Below are positions 8,241 through 15,985 of a DNA stretch of 56,680 bases, piece after piece. Under the pieces are notes generated by a model. It did not search any database. It was not told the DNA's origin and saw only the letters and a program-made list of their open reading frames with translations. The DNA is from an uncultured Oscillospiraceae bacterium. GTDB taxonomy: Bacteria; Bacillota; Clostridia; Oscillospirales; Oscillospiraceae. How positions within the stretch are numbered: position 1 is the first letter of the stretch; each line of letters opens with the position of its first letter. The DNA is taken from positions 1 through 56,680 of the forward strand of contig CAKULE010000018.1 in NCBI GenBank assembly GCA_934667095.1. Reading direction: 5' to 3'. The position numbers were made by a program, and so were the translations under genes.

Positions 8241-8780
8241 CTATTTTAATTTTAAATCATATATTTGAGGACTATCAATACTTATTGTACAAAAACGATA
8301 TTTTTCTTTACACAATAATGCGTTTTTTCCTATTAAATACCCATGTTGAGTACAAGCTGTATATTTTTTACACGATTTTTTTAACATAGTATAAAGTCCT
8401 TTAGATTCTGATTTTTCATACCAAATTGTACTTATCTCCGTTGGAAACAGAGTTTTATCTTCATAAATTCCACCTATATTTATAACAGCAGAAGACTCAT
8501 TTACTTCTTGGTCTAAGAAAAAAATATTATTATCTAGGCACATATTGTTTTTTCTCTTCAAAGGTATTGTATCACTATAACATACAAGCCATTGACTGTT
8601 GAGGAGATTGCCCTTTTGGTTAATACCAAAAAGACTATCTTTCGTTATATCAGAGGTTTCTATCAAGTCATACATACGCCCACATTTGAAATAATGAATT
8701 TTAACATTTTGCTGAAAGTCAGAAAAAATGGAGAATAAATCTTCTTTTGTCGCAAATATTCTAAAACTTTTGGTCGCCAT
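8241..8780 (-). CDS. Unknown 179-aa protein
   Basis: ATG at 8780 follows AAGGAAG and lies only 4 bp after the stop of the upstream gene, so the two are co-transcribed. The protein begins MATKSFRIFATKEDLFSIFSDFQ and is rich in beta strands and aromatic residues, with six scattered cysteines (among them CKKYTACTQHG) and no zinc-knuckle spacing I trust. No signal peptide or membrane segment. Function not recognised. Very A+T-rich codon use compared with the chromosomal core. Confidence 0.62.
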   Translation of the reverse strand: MATKSFRIFATKEDLFSIFSDFQQNVKIHYFKCGRMYDLIETSDITKDSLFGINQKGNLLNSQWLVCYSDTIPLKRKNNMCLDNNIFFLDQEVNESSAVINIGGIYEDKTLFPTEISTIWYEKSESKGLYTMLKKSCKKYTACTQHGYLIGKNALLCKEKYRFCTISIDSPQIYDLKLK

Positions 8781-8784
8781 AATA

Positions 8785-9435
8785 TTATCTTCCTTTATGC
8801 CCGTCTGAGCATTCTATGTTTTCAATAAAATCAAAAACTTGTTTATATCGTTTTCGTAATCCCGGCTTTCCGAACCGCTTTTCAATTACTTGAGTTGCTT
8901 CTTTCAGTCTATGTTCATTAAAATATGCACTTGCAACATATAAAAATTGATTATCATCCCATATGATTCGTTTATCTTTATTTTCATAAAGTGTTAAATA
9001 ATCTTTTTCACAAGTTAATTGTTCAAGCAAAGGCATAGTATATTCTTTCAAGAAAGCAAGCATTTCTTCTTTTAGACACTCATAATTACTAATATCTTTA
9101 AGGCAGAAATCTTCTGAATTTGAGTATATCTGTATAGGTTGTCTAATCGTAAATTTATCTAACCATTTTTCTGGAATCAGTTTACTAGCAAAAATCTTAG
9201 CCGTACTATTTACATTAGGAAAAAGAATCTCCATATGGGGATATATATGTGCTAATACATTCTGATAATACGATGGATTAGAGAAAAATACCATATCAAT
9301 TTTTTGAATAGTAGTACCAACTTTTCGTACATAGATAAGTCCGTTTTTTCTTCTTTTAAATCCTCTTTCTTCAAAATAAAAATCCAATTCAGAAACAAGA
9401 GAACAAATCACTTGTTTTATGTCCTTCCGTAACAT
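8785..9435 (-). CDS. Unknown protein, DUF4304-like start
   Basis: 216 aa; ATG at 9435 follows GGAGAT. The N-terminal half (LDFYFEERGFKRRKNGLIYVRKVGTTIQKIDMVFFSNP) has the look of DUF4304-type proteins, which often start with a helix and GFKRxGxxFxR, but I cannot confirm membership. The C-terminal third is helical with a basic patch (KRFGKPGLRKRYKQ). First gene of the four-gene A+T-rich cassette. A terminator-like hairpin stands immediately upstream (9464-9496) and no promoter is visible between it and the start, so expression may depend on read-through from lysS. Confidence 0.62.
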   Translation of the reverse strand: MLRKDIKQVICSLVSELDFYFEERGFKRRKNGLIYVRKVGTTIQKIDMVFFSNPSYYQNVLAHIYPHMEILFPNVNSTAKIFASKLIPEKWLDKFTIRQPIQIYSNSEDFCLKDISNYECLKEEMLAFLKEYTMPLLEQLTCEKDYLTLYENKDKRIIWDDNQFLYVASAYFNEHRLKEATQVIEKRFGKPGLRKRYKQVFDFIENIECSDGHKGR

Positions 9436-9463
9436 ACTATCTCCATCTCAATTTATATTTCTT

Positions 9464-9496
9464 TAAAAAATGGGCAACCCCGATTGGAATTGCCCA
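9464..9496 (-). terminator. Terminator downstream of lysS
   Basis: Minus-strand TGGGCAA pairs with TTGCCCA, followed by six T. It ends greA-lysS transcription 150 bp after the lysS stop. Confidence 0.85.
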
Positions 9497-9543
9497 CTCA
9501 TTGCACTAATTATGCGATTTTTTCTTGCTTGCACCGATTTCTG

Positions 9544-9643
9544 CATCAATTGATGTAAGTTTGATGTAAATCGCTGTTTTTTCAGTTTTTTATCAAATGA
9601 AGTACGTCCCGTCTATTTTGTAAAACGGTACATCTTTACATCA
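9544..9643. repeat. Short direct and inverted repeats next to the lysS stop
   Basis: TTGATGTAA occurs at 9550-9558 and 9561-9569, one helical turn apart. The palindrome CATCAATTGATG covers 9544-9555, and the inverted copy TTACATCA is at 9636-9643, next to the lysS stop codon. The arrangement resembles arm- or core-type sites of a tyrosine recombinase near an element end, but no duplicated attachment core is seen in the window. Confidence 0.35.
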
Positions 9644-9645
9644 TC

Positions 9646-11607
9646 TTAATAGAGCTTTGCACCTGCTGGGATTCTGTCATTTACCATCAGAAGGTTCAGT
9701 CCTTCGTGACCGTCTTCCTCGTGTACTGCTGAAATCAGCATACCCTCGGAATCAATTCCCATCATCTTTCTCGGTGGCAGGTTCACGATAGCGATTGCTG
9801 TCTTACCAACCAGTTCTTCCGGCTCGTAATACTCGTGAATACCGCTTAAAATCACACGGTCTTTGCGTTCTCCGTCATCTAATGTAAACTTCAGAAGCTT
9901 CTTTGACTTCGGTACTGCTTCACAAGCTAAAATCTTAACTGCACGGAAATCAGACTTACTGAATGTATCGAAATCTACCATTTCTTCAAAGATTGGCTCA
10001 ATCTTTACGTTGGAGAAATCAATCTTTTCAGACTCAGTTTTTACATTTTTTTCAGGTGCTTCAGAAGCTGTATTATTTACATCATTTTTCTTATTTACAC
10101 CATCTAAGGACTTCATTGTCGGGAACAGGATCACGTCCCGGATAGAGTCGGAGCCGGTGAGCAGCATAACACAGCGGTCGATGCCGATGCCCATGCCGCC
10201 CGTGGGGGGCATGCCATACTCCATGGCGGTGAGGAAGTCCTCGTCCAGCATCTCGGCCTCGTCATCGCCACGCTCACGTTGCTCCAGCTGCTTCTCAAAG
10301 CGGCGGCGCTGGTCAATGGGATCGTTCAGCTCGGAGTAGGCGTTGCCCATTTCGCTGTGGCAGATGAAGAACTCGAACCGCTCGGTGAGCCGGGGGTCGG
10401 CAGAGCTGCGCTTGGTCAGCGGGGAGACCTCCACGGGATACATGGTGATGAAGGTGGGCTGGATGAGGTGCTCCTCTACCTTCTGGTCGAAGCAGGCGTA
10501 CAGAGCGTTGCCCCAGGTCTGCTCCGCAGCGGCGGGCAGTTCCACGCCCACAGCCTTGGCGGCGGCCACGGCCTCGGCATCGTCGGAGATGACGCCGAAG
10601 TCCACGCCTACGTACTGTTTGACGGCTTCGATCATGGTCAGCCGGGGCCAGCCGGGGGTCAGGTCGATGTGCTCTCCCTGCCAGTCCACCTCGTAGGTGC
10701 CCAGGATCTCCTTGGCCGCGCCGGAGAGCACGCCCTCGGCGATATCCATCATGTCATGGAAGTCAGCGTAGGACTGATACAGCTCCACGGTGGTAAACTC
10801 CGGGTTGTGCTTGGTGTCCATGCCTTCGTTGCGGAAGATGCGGCCGATCTCATACACCCGCTCCATGCCGCCGATGATGAGCCGCTTCAGGGGCAGCTCG
10901 GTGGCAATGCGCATGTACATGTCGATGTCCAGCGTGTTGTGATGGGTGATGAAGGGCCGGGCGGCGGCACCGCCGGCGATGGTGTTGAGAACGGGAGTCT
11001 CCACCTCGATATAGCCCATCTCATCCAGATAGTTGCGCAGGAATTTGACGAACTTGGAGCGCACCACGAAGTTGCGCTTCACCTCGGGGTTCACCATCAG
11101 ATCCACATAGCGCTGGCGGTAGCGCAGGTCGCGGTCCTGAAGGCCGTGGAACTTCTCAGGCAGGGGAAGCAAGGATTTTGCAAGGAGTGTAATGGTCTTG
11201 ACCTTCACAGAAATCTCGCCCCGCTGGGTGCGGAACACCTCGCCCACGACGCCCACCAGATCGCCGATGTCATACTTCTTGAAGGCGGCCAGCTGCTCCT
11301 CGCCCACCTCGTCGATTTTCACGTAGAGCTGGACCCGGCCTGCGCCGTCCTGCAGGTCGGCGAAGCACACCTTGCCCATGCCGCGCTTGCTCATCAGGCG
11401 GCCGGCCACGGACACCGTCTGGCCCTCCAGCGCTTCAAAGTTGTCTTTGATGTCAGTGCTGTGATGGGTCACATCAAATTTTGTAATGGTAAAGGGATCC
11501 TTCCCCGCCGCCTGAAGCTCAGCCAGCTTATCCCGGCGGATCTTCAGCAGCTCAGACAGGGAAGGCTCAGCCTGAACCGGCTGATTCTGCTTGGTCTGAT
11601 CGGACAT
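9646..11607 (-). CDS. lysS: Lysyl-tRNA synthetase (class II) with an added C-terminal tRNA-binding domain
   Basis: 653 aa, against about 490-510 for the usual bacterial enzyme. ATG at 11607 follows AGGAGA. Residues ~55-165 are the OB-fold anticodon-binding domain and ~180-500 the class II catalytic core, with FRNEGMDTKHNPEF (motif 2) and GGMGIGIDRCVML (motif 3). It charges tRNA-Lys. After FPTMKSLD (M498) comes a linker of about 50 residues and then, from about 552, an EMAP/Trbp111-like domain (DFRAVKILACEAVPKSKKLLKF ... PPRKMMGIDSEGMLISA) normally seen at the end of MetRS. Codons before ~10120 are G+C-rich and those after it are A+T-rich, so the tail appears to have come with the flanking mobile DNA. 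Cotranscribed with greA, 40 bp apart. Confidence 0.95.
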   Translation of the reverse strand: MSDQTKQNQPVQAEPSLSELLKIRRDKLAELQAAGKDPFTITKFDVTHHSTDIKDNFEALEGQTVSVAGRLMSKRGMGKVCFADLQDGAGRVQLYVKIDEVGEEQLAAFKKYDIGDLVGVVGEVFRTQRGEISVKVKTITLLAKSLLPLPEKFHGLQDRDLRYRQRYVDLMVNPEVKRNFVVRSKFVKFLRNYLDEMGYIEVETPVLNTIAGGAAARPFITHHNTLDIDMYMRIATELPLKRLIIGGMERVYEIGRIFRNEGMDTKHNPEFTTVELYQSYADFHDMMDIAEGVLSGAAKEILGTYEVDWQGEHIDLTPGWPRLTMIEAVKQYVGVDFGVISDDAEAVAAAKAVGVELPAAAEQTWGNALYACFDQKVEEHLIQPTFITMYPVEVSPLTKRSSADPRLTERFEFFICHSEMGNAYSELNDPIDQRRRFEKQLEQRERGDDEAEMLDEDFLTAMEYGMPPTGGMGIGIDRCVMLLTGSDSIRDVILFPTMKSLDGVNKKNDVNNTASEAPEKNVKTESEKIDFSNVKIEPIFEEMVDFDTFSKSDFRAVKILACEAVPKSKKLLKFTLDDGERKDRVILSGIHEYYEPEELVGKTAIAIVNLPPRKMMGIDSEGMLISAVHEEDGHEGLNLLMVNDRIPAGAKLY

Positions 11608-11647
11608 GACTTGTCTCTCCTTTATTCTATGCCCGGACAGTCAGCGC

Positions 11648-12121
11648 TCACCGCTGAATATCCAGAACCTCGTACTCAATATTGCCCGCGGGGGCTTCCA
11701 CAATGACGATCTCGCCCACGGCGTTGCCCAGCAGGGCCTTGCCGAAGGGGGACTCTTCGGAAATGCGGCCGTTCATGGGGTCGGCCTCCTGAGAGCCCAC
11801 CACCTGATAGGTCTCCTCATCGCCGGTCTCAATGTCCCGGACGGTGATGCGGCTACCGATCCGGACCACGTTGGAGTCATGGATTTCCTCGGTGATGACG
11901 GTGCAGTTGGCCAGAATGTTGTCCAGTTCCGCAATGCGGGAGTAGAGCTTACCCTGCTCGTTCTTGGCCTCGTCATACTCGCTGTTCTCGGACAGGTCAC
12001 CGAAGGAACGGGCCTCCTTGATCTGGTCTGCAACCTCTTTTTCCCGAACGGTCTTGAGGTAATTCAGCTCATTCTTCAGCTCCTCATAGCGCTCCGGGCT
12101 CAATTTATATTCTTTCGCCAT
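11648..12121 (-). CDS. greA: Transcription elongation factor GreA
   Basis: 157 aa, the family length. The N-terminal coiled-coil finger (residues ~5-75, ERYEELKNELNYLKTVREKEVADQIKEARSFGDLSENSEYDEAKNEQ) carries the acidic tip DLSENSEYDEAK that enters the RNA polymerase secondary channel and triggers cleavage of backtracked RNA. The C-terminal FKBP-like domain ends in SPFGKALLGNAVGEIVIVEAP. ATG at 12121 follows AAAGGATG. First gene of a greA-lysS operon driven by the strong promoter at 12192-12220. Confidence 0.97.
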   Translation of the reverse strand: MAKEYKLSPERYEELKNELNYLKTVREKEVADQIKEARSFGDLSENSEYDEAKNEQGKLYSRIAELDNILANCTVITEEIHDSNVVRIGSRITVRDIETGDEETYQVVGSQEADPMNGRISEESPFGKALLGNAVGEIVIVEAPAGNIEYEVLDIQR

Positions 12122-12191
12122 GGTGAAAACATCCTTTCCTGACCGCTCTGCGGTTCACTATCCTTATAAAAGGATATAAAGTATCTATGGA

Positions 12192-12220
12192 ATTATATTG
12201 ACTTTACGCCGCTTTGTCAA
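12192..12220 (-). promoter_or_regulatory. Sigma-A promoter of greA-lysS
   Basis: Perfect consensus on the minus strand: TTGACA (12215-12220), 17-bp spacer, TATAAT (12192-12197), about 65 bp before greA. The -35 overlaps the stop codon of the upstream membrane-protein gene. Confidence 0.9.
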
Positions 12221-12660
12221 GTGCCTGACCGGCTCCGTCGGCCTCCTGCCCGGCGTTTTTTCTTCTTCCCGGCCCTGCCGGAGGCCAACCCGGCCAGCAC
12301 GCCGCCCAGAAGGCACCCCGCCAGCTCGATCACGGCCTGCGAGCCGAGCTCTATGCCCTCCCCTGTGGCCAGTGCCGCACCAAGGATCAGTGTAAAACAG
12401 AGGCAGCCTGTGGCTGCCCCGGCGACGAGGCGTTTGCTCTCCCAACTCCGACAGGCGAACAGGCCACCCGCCAGACAGCCGGCCACGCAGGCCGCTGCGG
12501 TGAGCTGCGGCGCGCAGTCCGCCTTCAGAACTCCCCGGGATACCGCTGCTGCACCCAGCAGAAGCACCACCAGCTCCACCCCCACGGCCAGCAGGCCACC
12601 CAGCAGGACCGCCGGCAAGGGCCCCAGTCCTCCGCCCTCCCCGGGGCTCGTTTTACGCAT
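12217..12660 (-). CDS. TIGR04086-type four-helix membrane protein
   Basis: 147 aa from ATG at 12660, which follows AAAGGGGTG; an in-frame ATG at 12717 is upstream of a hairpin and unlikely. Four hydrophobic segments are visible: PAVLLGGLLAVGVELVVLLLGAAA, LTAAACVAGCLAGGLFAC, LVAGAATGCLCFTLILGAAL and AVIELAGCLLGGVLAGL. A very basic C-terminal tail (KKKKRRAGGRRSRS) should be cytoplasmic. Proteins of this size directly after yajC in Clostridia are usually of the TIGR04086 family, of unknown function. The SCIFF peptide and maturase genes that often sit near this pair are absent here. Confidence 0.75.
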   Translation of the reverse strand: MRKTSPGEGGGLGPLPAVLLGGLLAVGVELVVLLLGAAAVSRGVLKADCAPQLTAAACVAGCLAGGLFACRSWESKRLVAGAATGCLCFTLILGAALATGEGIELGSQAVIELAGCLLGGVLAGLASGRAGKKKKRRAGGRRSRSGT

Positions 12661-12714
12661 AAAAAGCACCCCTTTCCCATGGCTTATCCTACCATACGCA
12701 AAAGGGGTGCTTTT
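12661..12714 (-). promoter_or_regulatory. Terminator/attenuator hairpin covering the ribosome site of the TIGR04086-type gene
   Basis: On the minus strand AAAAGCACCCCTTT pairs perfectly over 14 bp with AAAGGGGTGCTTTT. The 3' arm holds the only ribosome site (AAAGGGGTG) and its T-run touches the ATG at 12660. It can end yajC transcription and also mask translation of the next gene. Confidence 0.7.
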
Positions 12715-12729
12715 CATACCAGCTTCTAT

Positions 12730-13122
12730 TTACTTGTTGTTCTTCTCGTCCTCAGTTTTCTTCTTGCCGCCGAAGAGGCCCTTGCGCTCGGCGGGAGCGG
12801 CAGCCTGCGCGGCAGCGGCCTGCGTGTCGTTCACAGACAGAGCCCACTTCTTGAACTCCATGCGGACACGGTCAGCACCGGTCTCAATGACGAAGGTCTC
12901 CTCTTTCACGGCGCACACAGTGCCCACGATGCCGCCGATGGTGGTGACGTCGTCGCCGACCTTCATCTTGCTGCGCATTTCCTCAGCGGCCTTCTTCTTT
13001 TTGTTCTCAGGACGGATCATCAGGAAATAGAACACAGCGATCAGCACCACGATCATAATGATCGTAGAAGCGCCGCCCACGGTGCTCGTTCCCGAAGAGC
13101 TCAGCATGATGTTACCCAGCAT
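12730..13122 (-). CDS. yajC: Preprotein translocase accessory subunit YajC
   Basis: 130 aa. One N-terminal membrane helix (STIIMIVVLIAVFYFLMIRP) is followed by PENKKKKAAEEMRSKMKVGDDVTTIGGIVGTV, the conserved YajC core. The Ala-rich, charged tail (AERKGLFGGKKKTEDEKNNK) is variable. YajC associates with SecDF-SecYEG at the membrane. ATG at 13122 lies 6 bp after GGAGG. It has its own promoter (13167-13195) and is followed by a strong hairpin before the TIGR04086-type gene. Position next to tgt and queA is the classic tgt-yajC neighbourhood. Confidence 0.95.
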   Translation of the reverse strand: MLGNIMLSSSGTSTVGGASTIIMIVVLIAVFYFLMIRPENKKKKAAEEMRSKMKVGDDVTTIGGIVGTVCAVKEETFVIETGADRVRMEFKKWALSVNDTQAAAAQAAAPAERKGLFGGKKKTEDEKNNK

Positions 13123-13166
13123 TTTAATTCCTCCAAGTGTGTAATTTGGCGTAAACGCGTAAGGCT

Positions 13167-13195
13167 ATTATACCGTCAAGAGGCGATAAACACAA
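13167..13195 (-). promoter_or_regulatory. Promoter of yajC
   Basis: Minus strand TTGTGT (13190-13195), 17-bp spacer, TATAAT (13167-13172), 45 bp before the yajC start. Perfect -10 with a weak -35. Confidence 0.6.
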
Positions 13196-13256
13196 GCCCT
13201 AATTTCCAAGTTTTCTGTTGTTTTTTCTCGTCCTCATGTGGTACGCAGAAGGCTCC

Positions 13257-14387
13257 TCACACCCGGCCTGCCAGCCGCCCGGAATACTCTGCCCGGAACT
13301 GGTCAAAGGTCCCCTCGTCCAGCGCCTCGCGGATGCGGCGGGCCAATTCGTTGTAGAACCAGAGGTTGTGCATCACCGCCAGACGCATGCCCAGCATCTC
13401 CCCTGCCGTAAACAGGTGGCGGAGGTAGGCCCGGGAGAAATTGCGGCACACGGGACAACTGCACTCCGGGTCGATGGGCAGCGGGTCGGTCTTGTACTTC
13501 TCGTTTTTAATGTTCAGAGCCCCCTGCCAGGTGAACAGCTTCCCGTGGCGGGCGTTGCGGGCGGGCATGACGCAGTCGAAGAAGTCCACGCCCCGGGCCA
13601 CCGCCTCGATGATGTTGGAGGGGGTCCCCACGCCCATGAGATACCGCGGCTTGTCTTCGGGCATGTGGGGTTCCACCGCGTCGATAATGTCGTACATGAC
13701 CTCCGTGGGCTCCCCTACCGCAAGGCCGCCGATGGCATAGCCGTCACAGTCGATCTTGGCGGTCTCCTGCATGTGCCAGACCCGCAGATCCGGGAAGGTG
13801 GCCCCCTGATTGATCCCGAAGAGCATCTGGTGGGGATTCACGCAGTCGGGCAGGGCATTGAGCCGGTCGTGCTCCGCCTTGCAGCGGGCCAGCCATCGGA
13901 GGGTGCGCTCGCAGGATGCCTTGGCATAATCATACTGGGCGGGGTTCTCCACGCACTCGTCAAAGGCCATGGCAATGTCGCTGCCCAAGTTGGACTGGAT
14001 GCGCATGGACTCCTCCGGGCCCATAAAGATGCGGTGACCATCCAGATGGGAGGCAAAGGTGACGCCCTCCTCGGTGATCTTTCTCAGGCCGGAGAGAGAG
14101 AACACCTGAAATCCGCCGGAGTCGGTGAGCATGGGGCCGTCCCACCGCATAAATTTGTGCAGGCCGCCCATCTGCCTGACCACCTCATCCCCGGGGCGGA
14201 GGTGCAGATGGTAGGTGTTGGACAGCTCCACCTGACAGCCGATCTCCTTCAGGTCGAAGGCGTCCATTCCGCCCTTGATGGCACCCTGAGTGCCCACGTT
14301 CATGAATACCGGGGTCTGGACCGTGCCGTGGGCGCAGGTGAACTCCCCCCGCCGGGCCCTTCCCTCTGTCTTGATTACTCGAAACAT
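13257..14387 (-). CDS. tgt: tRNA-guanine(34) transglycosylase
   Basis: 376 aa, full length. It exchanges G34 of GUN-anticodon tRNAs for the queuine precursor preQ1. Visible signatures: NTYHLHLRPGDEVV, the substrate-pocket DSGGFQVFSL, GGLAVGEPTEVMYDIID leading to the catalytic region, and the zinc site CSCPVCRNFSRAYLRHLFTAGE near residues 305-330. ATG at 14387 follows AGAGG. Last gene of spoIID-queA-GNAT-tgt, with gaps of 1 to 9 bp. Confidence 0.97.
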   Translation of the reverse strand: MFRVIKTEGRARRGEFTCAHGTVQTPVFMNVGTQGAIKGGMDAFDLKEIGCQVELSNTYHLHLRPGDEVVRQMGGLHKFMRWDGPMLTDSGGFQVFSLSGLRKITEEGVTFASHLDGHRIFMGPEESMRIQSNLGSDIAMAFDECVENPAQYDYAKASCERTLRWLARCKAEHDRLNALPDCVNPHQMLFGINQGATFPDLRVWHMQETAKIDCDGYAIGGLAVGEPTEVMYDIIDAVEPHMPEDKPRYLMGVGTPSNIIEAVARGVDFFDCVMPARNARHGKLFTWQGALNIKNEKYKTDPLPIDPECSCPVCRNFSRAYLRHLFTAGEMLGMRLAVMHNLWFYNELARRIREALDEGTFDQFRAEYSGRLAGRV

Positions 14388-14391
14388 GGCC

Positions 14392-14952
14392 TTACCTCTT
14401 CAGCATTGGATTGTACAGGATGTACATGCAGGTATCTTCCACGGCTCCCGCGTTGGTTGTATAGAAACTATCCTTTACATAGTGGAAGCCGCACTTTTCA
14501 ATGACCCGGCGGGAGCGGCTGTTGCGCTTGAAGTGGCCGCAGGTCAGGAAATCGCAGCGGAGTGCATGGAAGCAGCAGTCGATGACCGCCCGGGCGGCCT
14601 CGGGCATGAGTCCCTTGCCCCAGTACTCCCTGCTCAACACAAAGCCCAGCTCCCGGCCGTATAGGCCCGGGTCGTCCAGTTTCTCGAGGGCGCACTTCTC
14701 AATCCCAAGGGAGCCAATGACGCACCCGGTCTCCTTCAGCTCGATGGCGAAGGTCTTTTTCCCCGCGATGAAGGAGCTCAGGATGGTCTGCGATTCCTCC
14801 ACGCTCCTGTGATGGGTCCAGCCGGCCATCTCCCCCACGCCGTCCACGCTGGCATAGGCGTAGAAGTCCTCCAGATCCTCCTGCCGCCAGGGGCGGAGGA
14901 TCAGCCGCGGCGTCTCCAGCCGGAGATCCGTGATGTCAACGCTTGCGTTCAT
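14392..14952 (-). CDS. GNAT-family N-acetyltransferase (RimJ/RimL type)
   Basis: 186 aa. It starts LRLETPRLILRPWRQEDLEDFYAYASVDGVGEMAGW, the RimJ/L-type opening, and contains the acetyl-CoA loop region RELGFVLSREYWGKGLMPEAARAVIDCCF, followed by NSRSRRVIEKCGFHYVKD. It is expected to move an acetyl group from acetyl-CoA to an amine; the substrate is unknown. It lies between queA and tgt with only 4 and 9 bp gaps, so it is co-expressed with queuosine synthesis, although no functional link is known to me. Confidence 0.9.
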   Translation of the reverse strand: MNASVDITDLRLETPRLILRPWRQEDLEDFYAYASVDGVGEMAGWTHHRSVEESQTILSSFIAGKKTFAIELKETGCVIGSLGIEKCALEKLDDPGLYGRELGFVLSREYWGKGLMPEAARAVIDCCFHALRCDFLTCGHFKRNSRSRRVIEKCGFHYVKDSFYTTNAGAVEDTCMYILYNPMLKR

Positions 14953-14961
14953 ACTCTCACC

Positions 14962-15984
14962 TCAATAAATAAACATCGCGTCGCCGAAGGAGAAGAAGCG
15001 GTACCGCTCCCGCACAGCCTCCTCATAGGCAGCCAGCACGTGCTCCCGGCCCGCCAGCGCGGACACCAGCATAATGAGGGTGGATTCCGGCAGATGGAAA
15101 TTGGTGATAAGGGCATCCAGCACCTTAAAGCGGTAGCCGGGATAAATGAAAATATTGGTCCAGCCGGCCTTGGCCTCCATGGTGCCGTCCTCGTTGGCCC
15201 AGCTCTCAATGGTGCGGCAGGATGTAGTGCCCACGCAGATGACCCGGCCGCCGGCGGCCTTGGTGGCGTTGATCACGTCCGCCGTCTCCTGGGGGATGAC
15301 ACAGTACTCGGAGTGCATCTCGTGGTCGGTGATCTCCTCCGCCTTCACCGGGCGAAAGGTGCCAAGGCCCACGTGAAGTGTCACGTAGCATACCTTTACA
15401 CCCATTGCCTTGACCTGCTCCAGCAGTTCTTTCGTGAAGTGAAGCCCGGCGGTTGGGGCGGCGGCGGAGCCCACTACCCGGGAGTACACGGTCTGATACC
15501 GCTCGCCGTCGGCCAGCTCCTCCTTGATGTAGGGCGGGAGCGGCATCCGGCCCAGGTGCTCCAGCACCTCCAGAAAAATCCCCTCATAGAAGAAGCGCAC
15601 CAGTCGGTTGCCGCCCTCCACCTCGCCCACGATCTCAGCGGTGAGTTCGCCGTCCCCAAAGGTGACAGTAGCCCCGGTGTGCAGCTTTTTACCCGGACGC
15701 ACCAGGCACTCCCACACGTTGTCCCCCCGGTCAATGAGCAGCAGTACCTCACAGGCTCCGCCCCCCGCCCGGCGGCCCAGAAGGCGGGCAGGCAGCACCC
15801 GGCTGTCGTTGAGCACCAGGCAGTCCCCCGGCTGCAGCAGGGTCGGCAGATTAAAAAAGTGCATGTGATGGGTCTCCCCCGTCTCCTTGTTCAGCGTGAG
15901 CAGACGGGAGCCATCCCGGCGCTCCAGCGGCGTCTGCGCAATGAGCTCCGGAGGCAGATCAAAATTAAAATCAGAAGTTTTCAC
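14962..15984 (-). CDS. queA: S-adenosylmethionine:tRNA ribosyltransferase-isomerase
   Basis: 340 aa, the family length. It converts preQ1-tRNA to epoxyqueuosine-tRNA using the ribosyl part of SAM. Motifs: FDLPPELIAQTPLERRDGSRLL at the start, DCLVLNDSRVLPARLLG, TVYSRVVGSAAAPTAGLHFT, HVGLGTFRPV and the end NFHLPESTLIMLVSALAGRE. It starts 1 bp after the stop of spoIID and precedes the GNAT gene and tgt, so both tRNA queuosine enzymes share one transcript with a sporulation protein. Confidence 0.97.
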   Translation of the reverse strand: MKTSDFNFDLPPELIAQTPLERRDGSRLLTLNKETGETHHMHFFNLPTLLQPGDCLVLNDSRVLPARLLGRRAGGGACEVLLLIDRGDNVWECLVRPGKKLHTGATVTFGDGELTAEIVGEVEGGNRLVRFFYEGIFLEVLEHLGRMPLPPYIKEELADGERYQTVYSRVVGSAAAPTAGLHFTKELLEQVKAMGVKVCYVTLHVGLGTFRPVKAEEITDHEMHSEYCVIPQETADVINATKAAGGRVICVGTTSCRTIESWANEDGTMEAKAGWTNIFIYPGYRFKVLDALITNFHLPESTLIMLVSALAGREHVLAAYEEAVRERYRFFSFGDAMFIY

Positions 15985-15985
15985 G

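Larger units (their letters stand above)
1..10115. mobile_element. Left ICE-type element, right-hand part only
   Basis: A+T-rich block whose genes almost all lie on the minus strand: adhesin, parB, parA, a small conserved ORF, a zinc-ribbon protein and four unknown genes. Adhesin plus ParAB is typical cargo of Firmicute conjugative elements of the Tn1549-like class (family knowledge). The block continues past the left edge, so no integrase or conjugation gene is seen here. Its inner limit is placed at about 10105-10120, inside lysS, where base composition changes sharply: 10021-10080 has 18 G/C of 60, and 10321-10380 has 33 of 60. That limit is inferred from composition and from the gene architecture; no repeated attachment sequence is visible inside the window. 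Confidence 0.6.
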
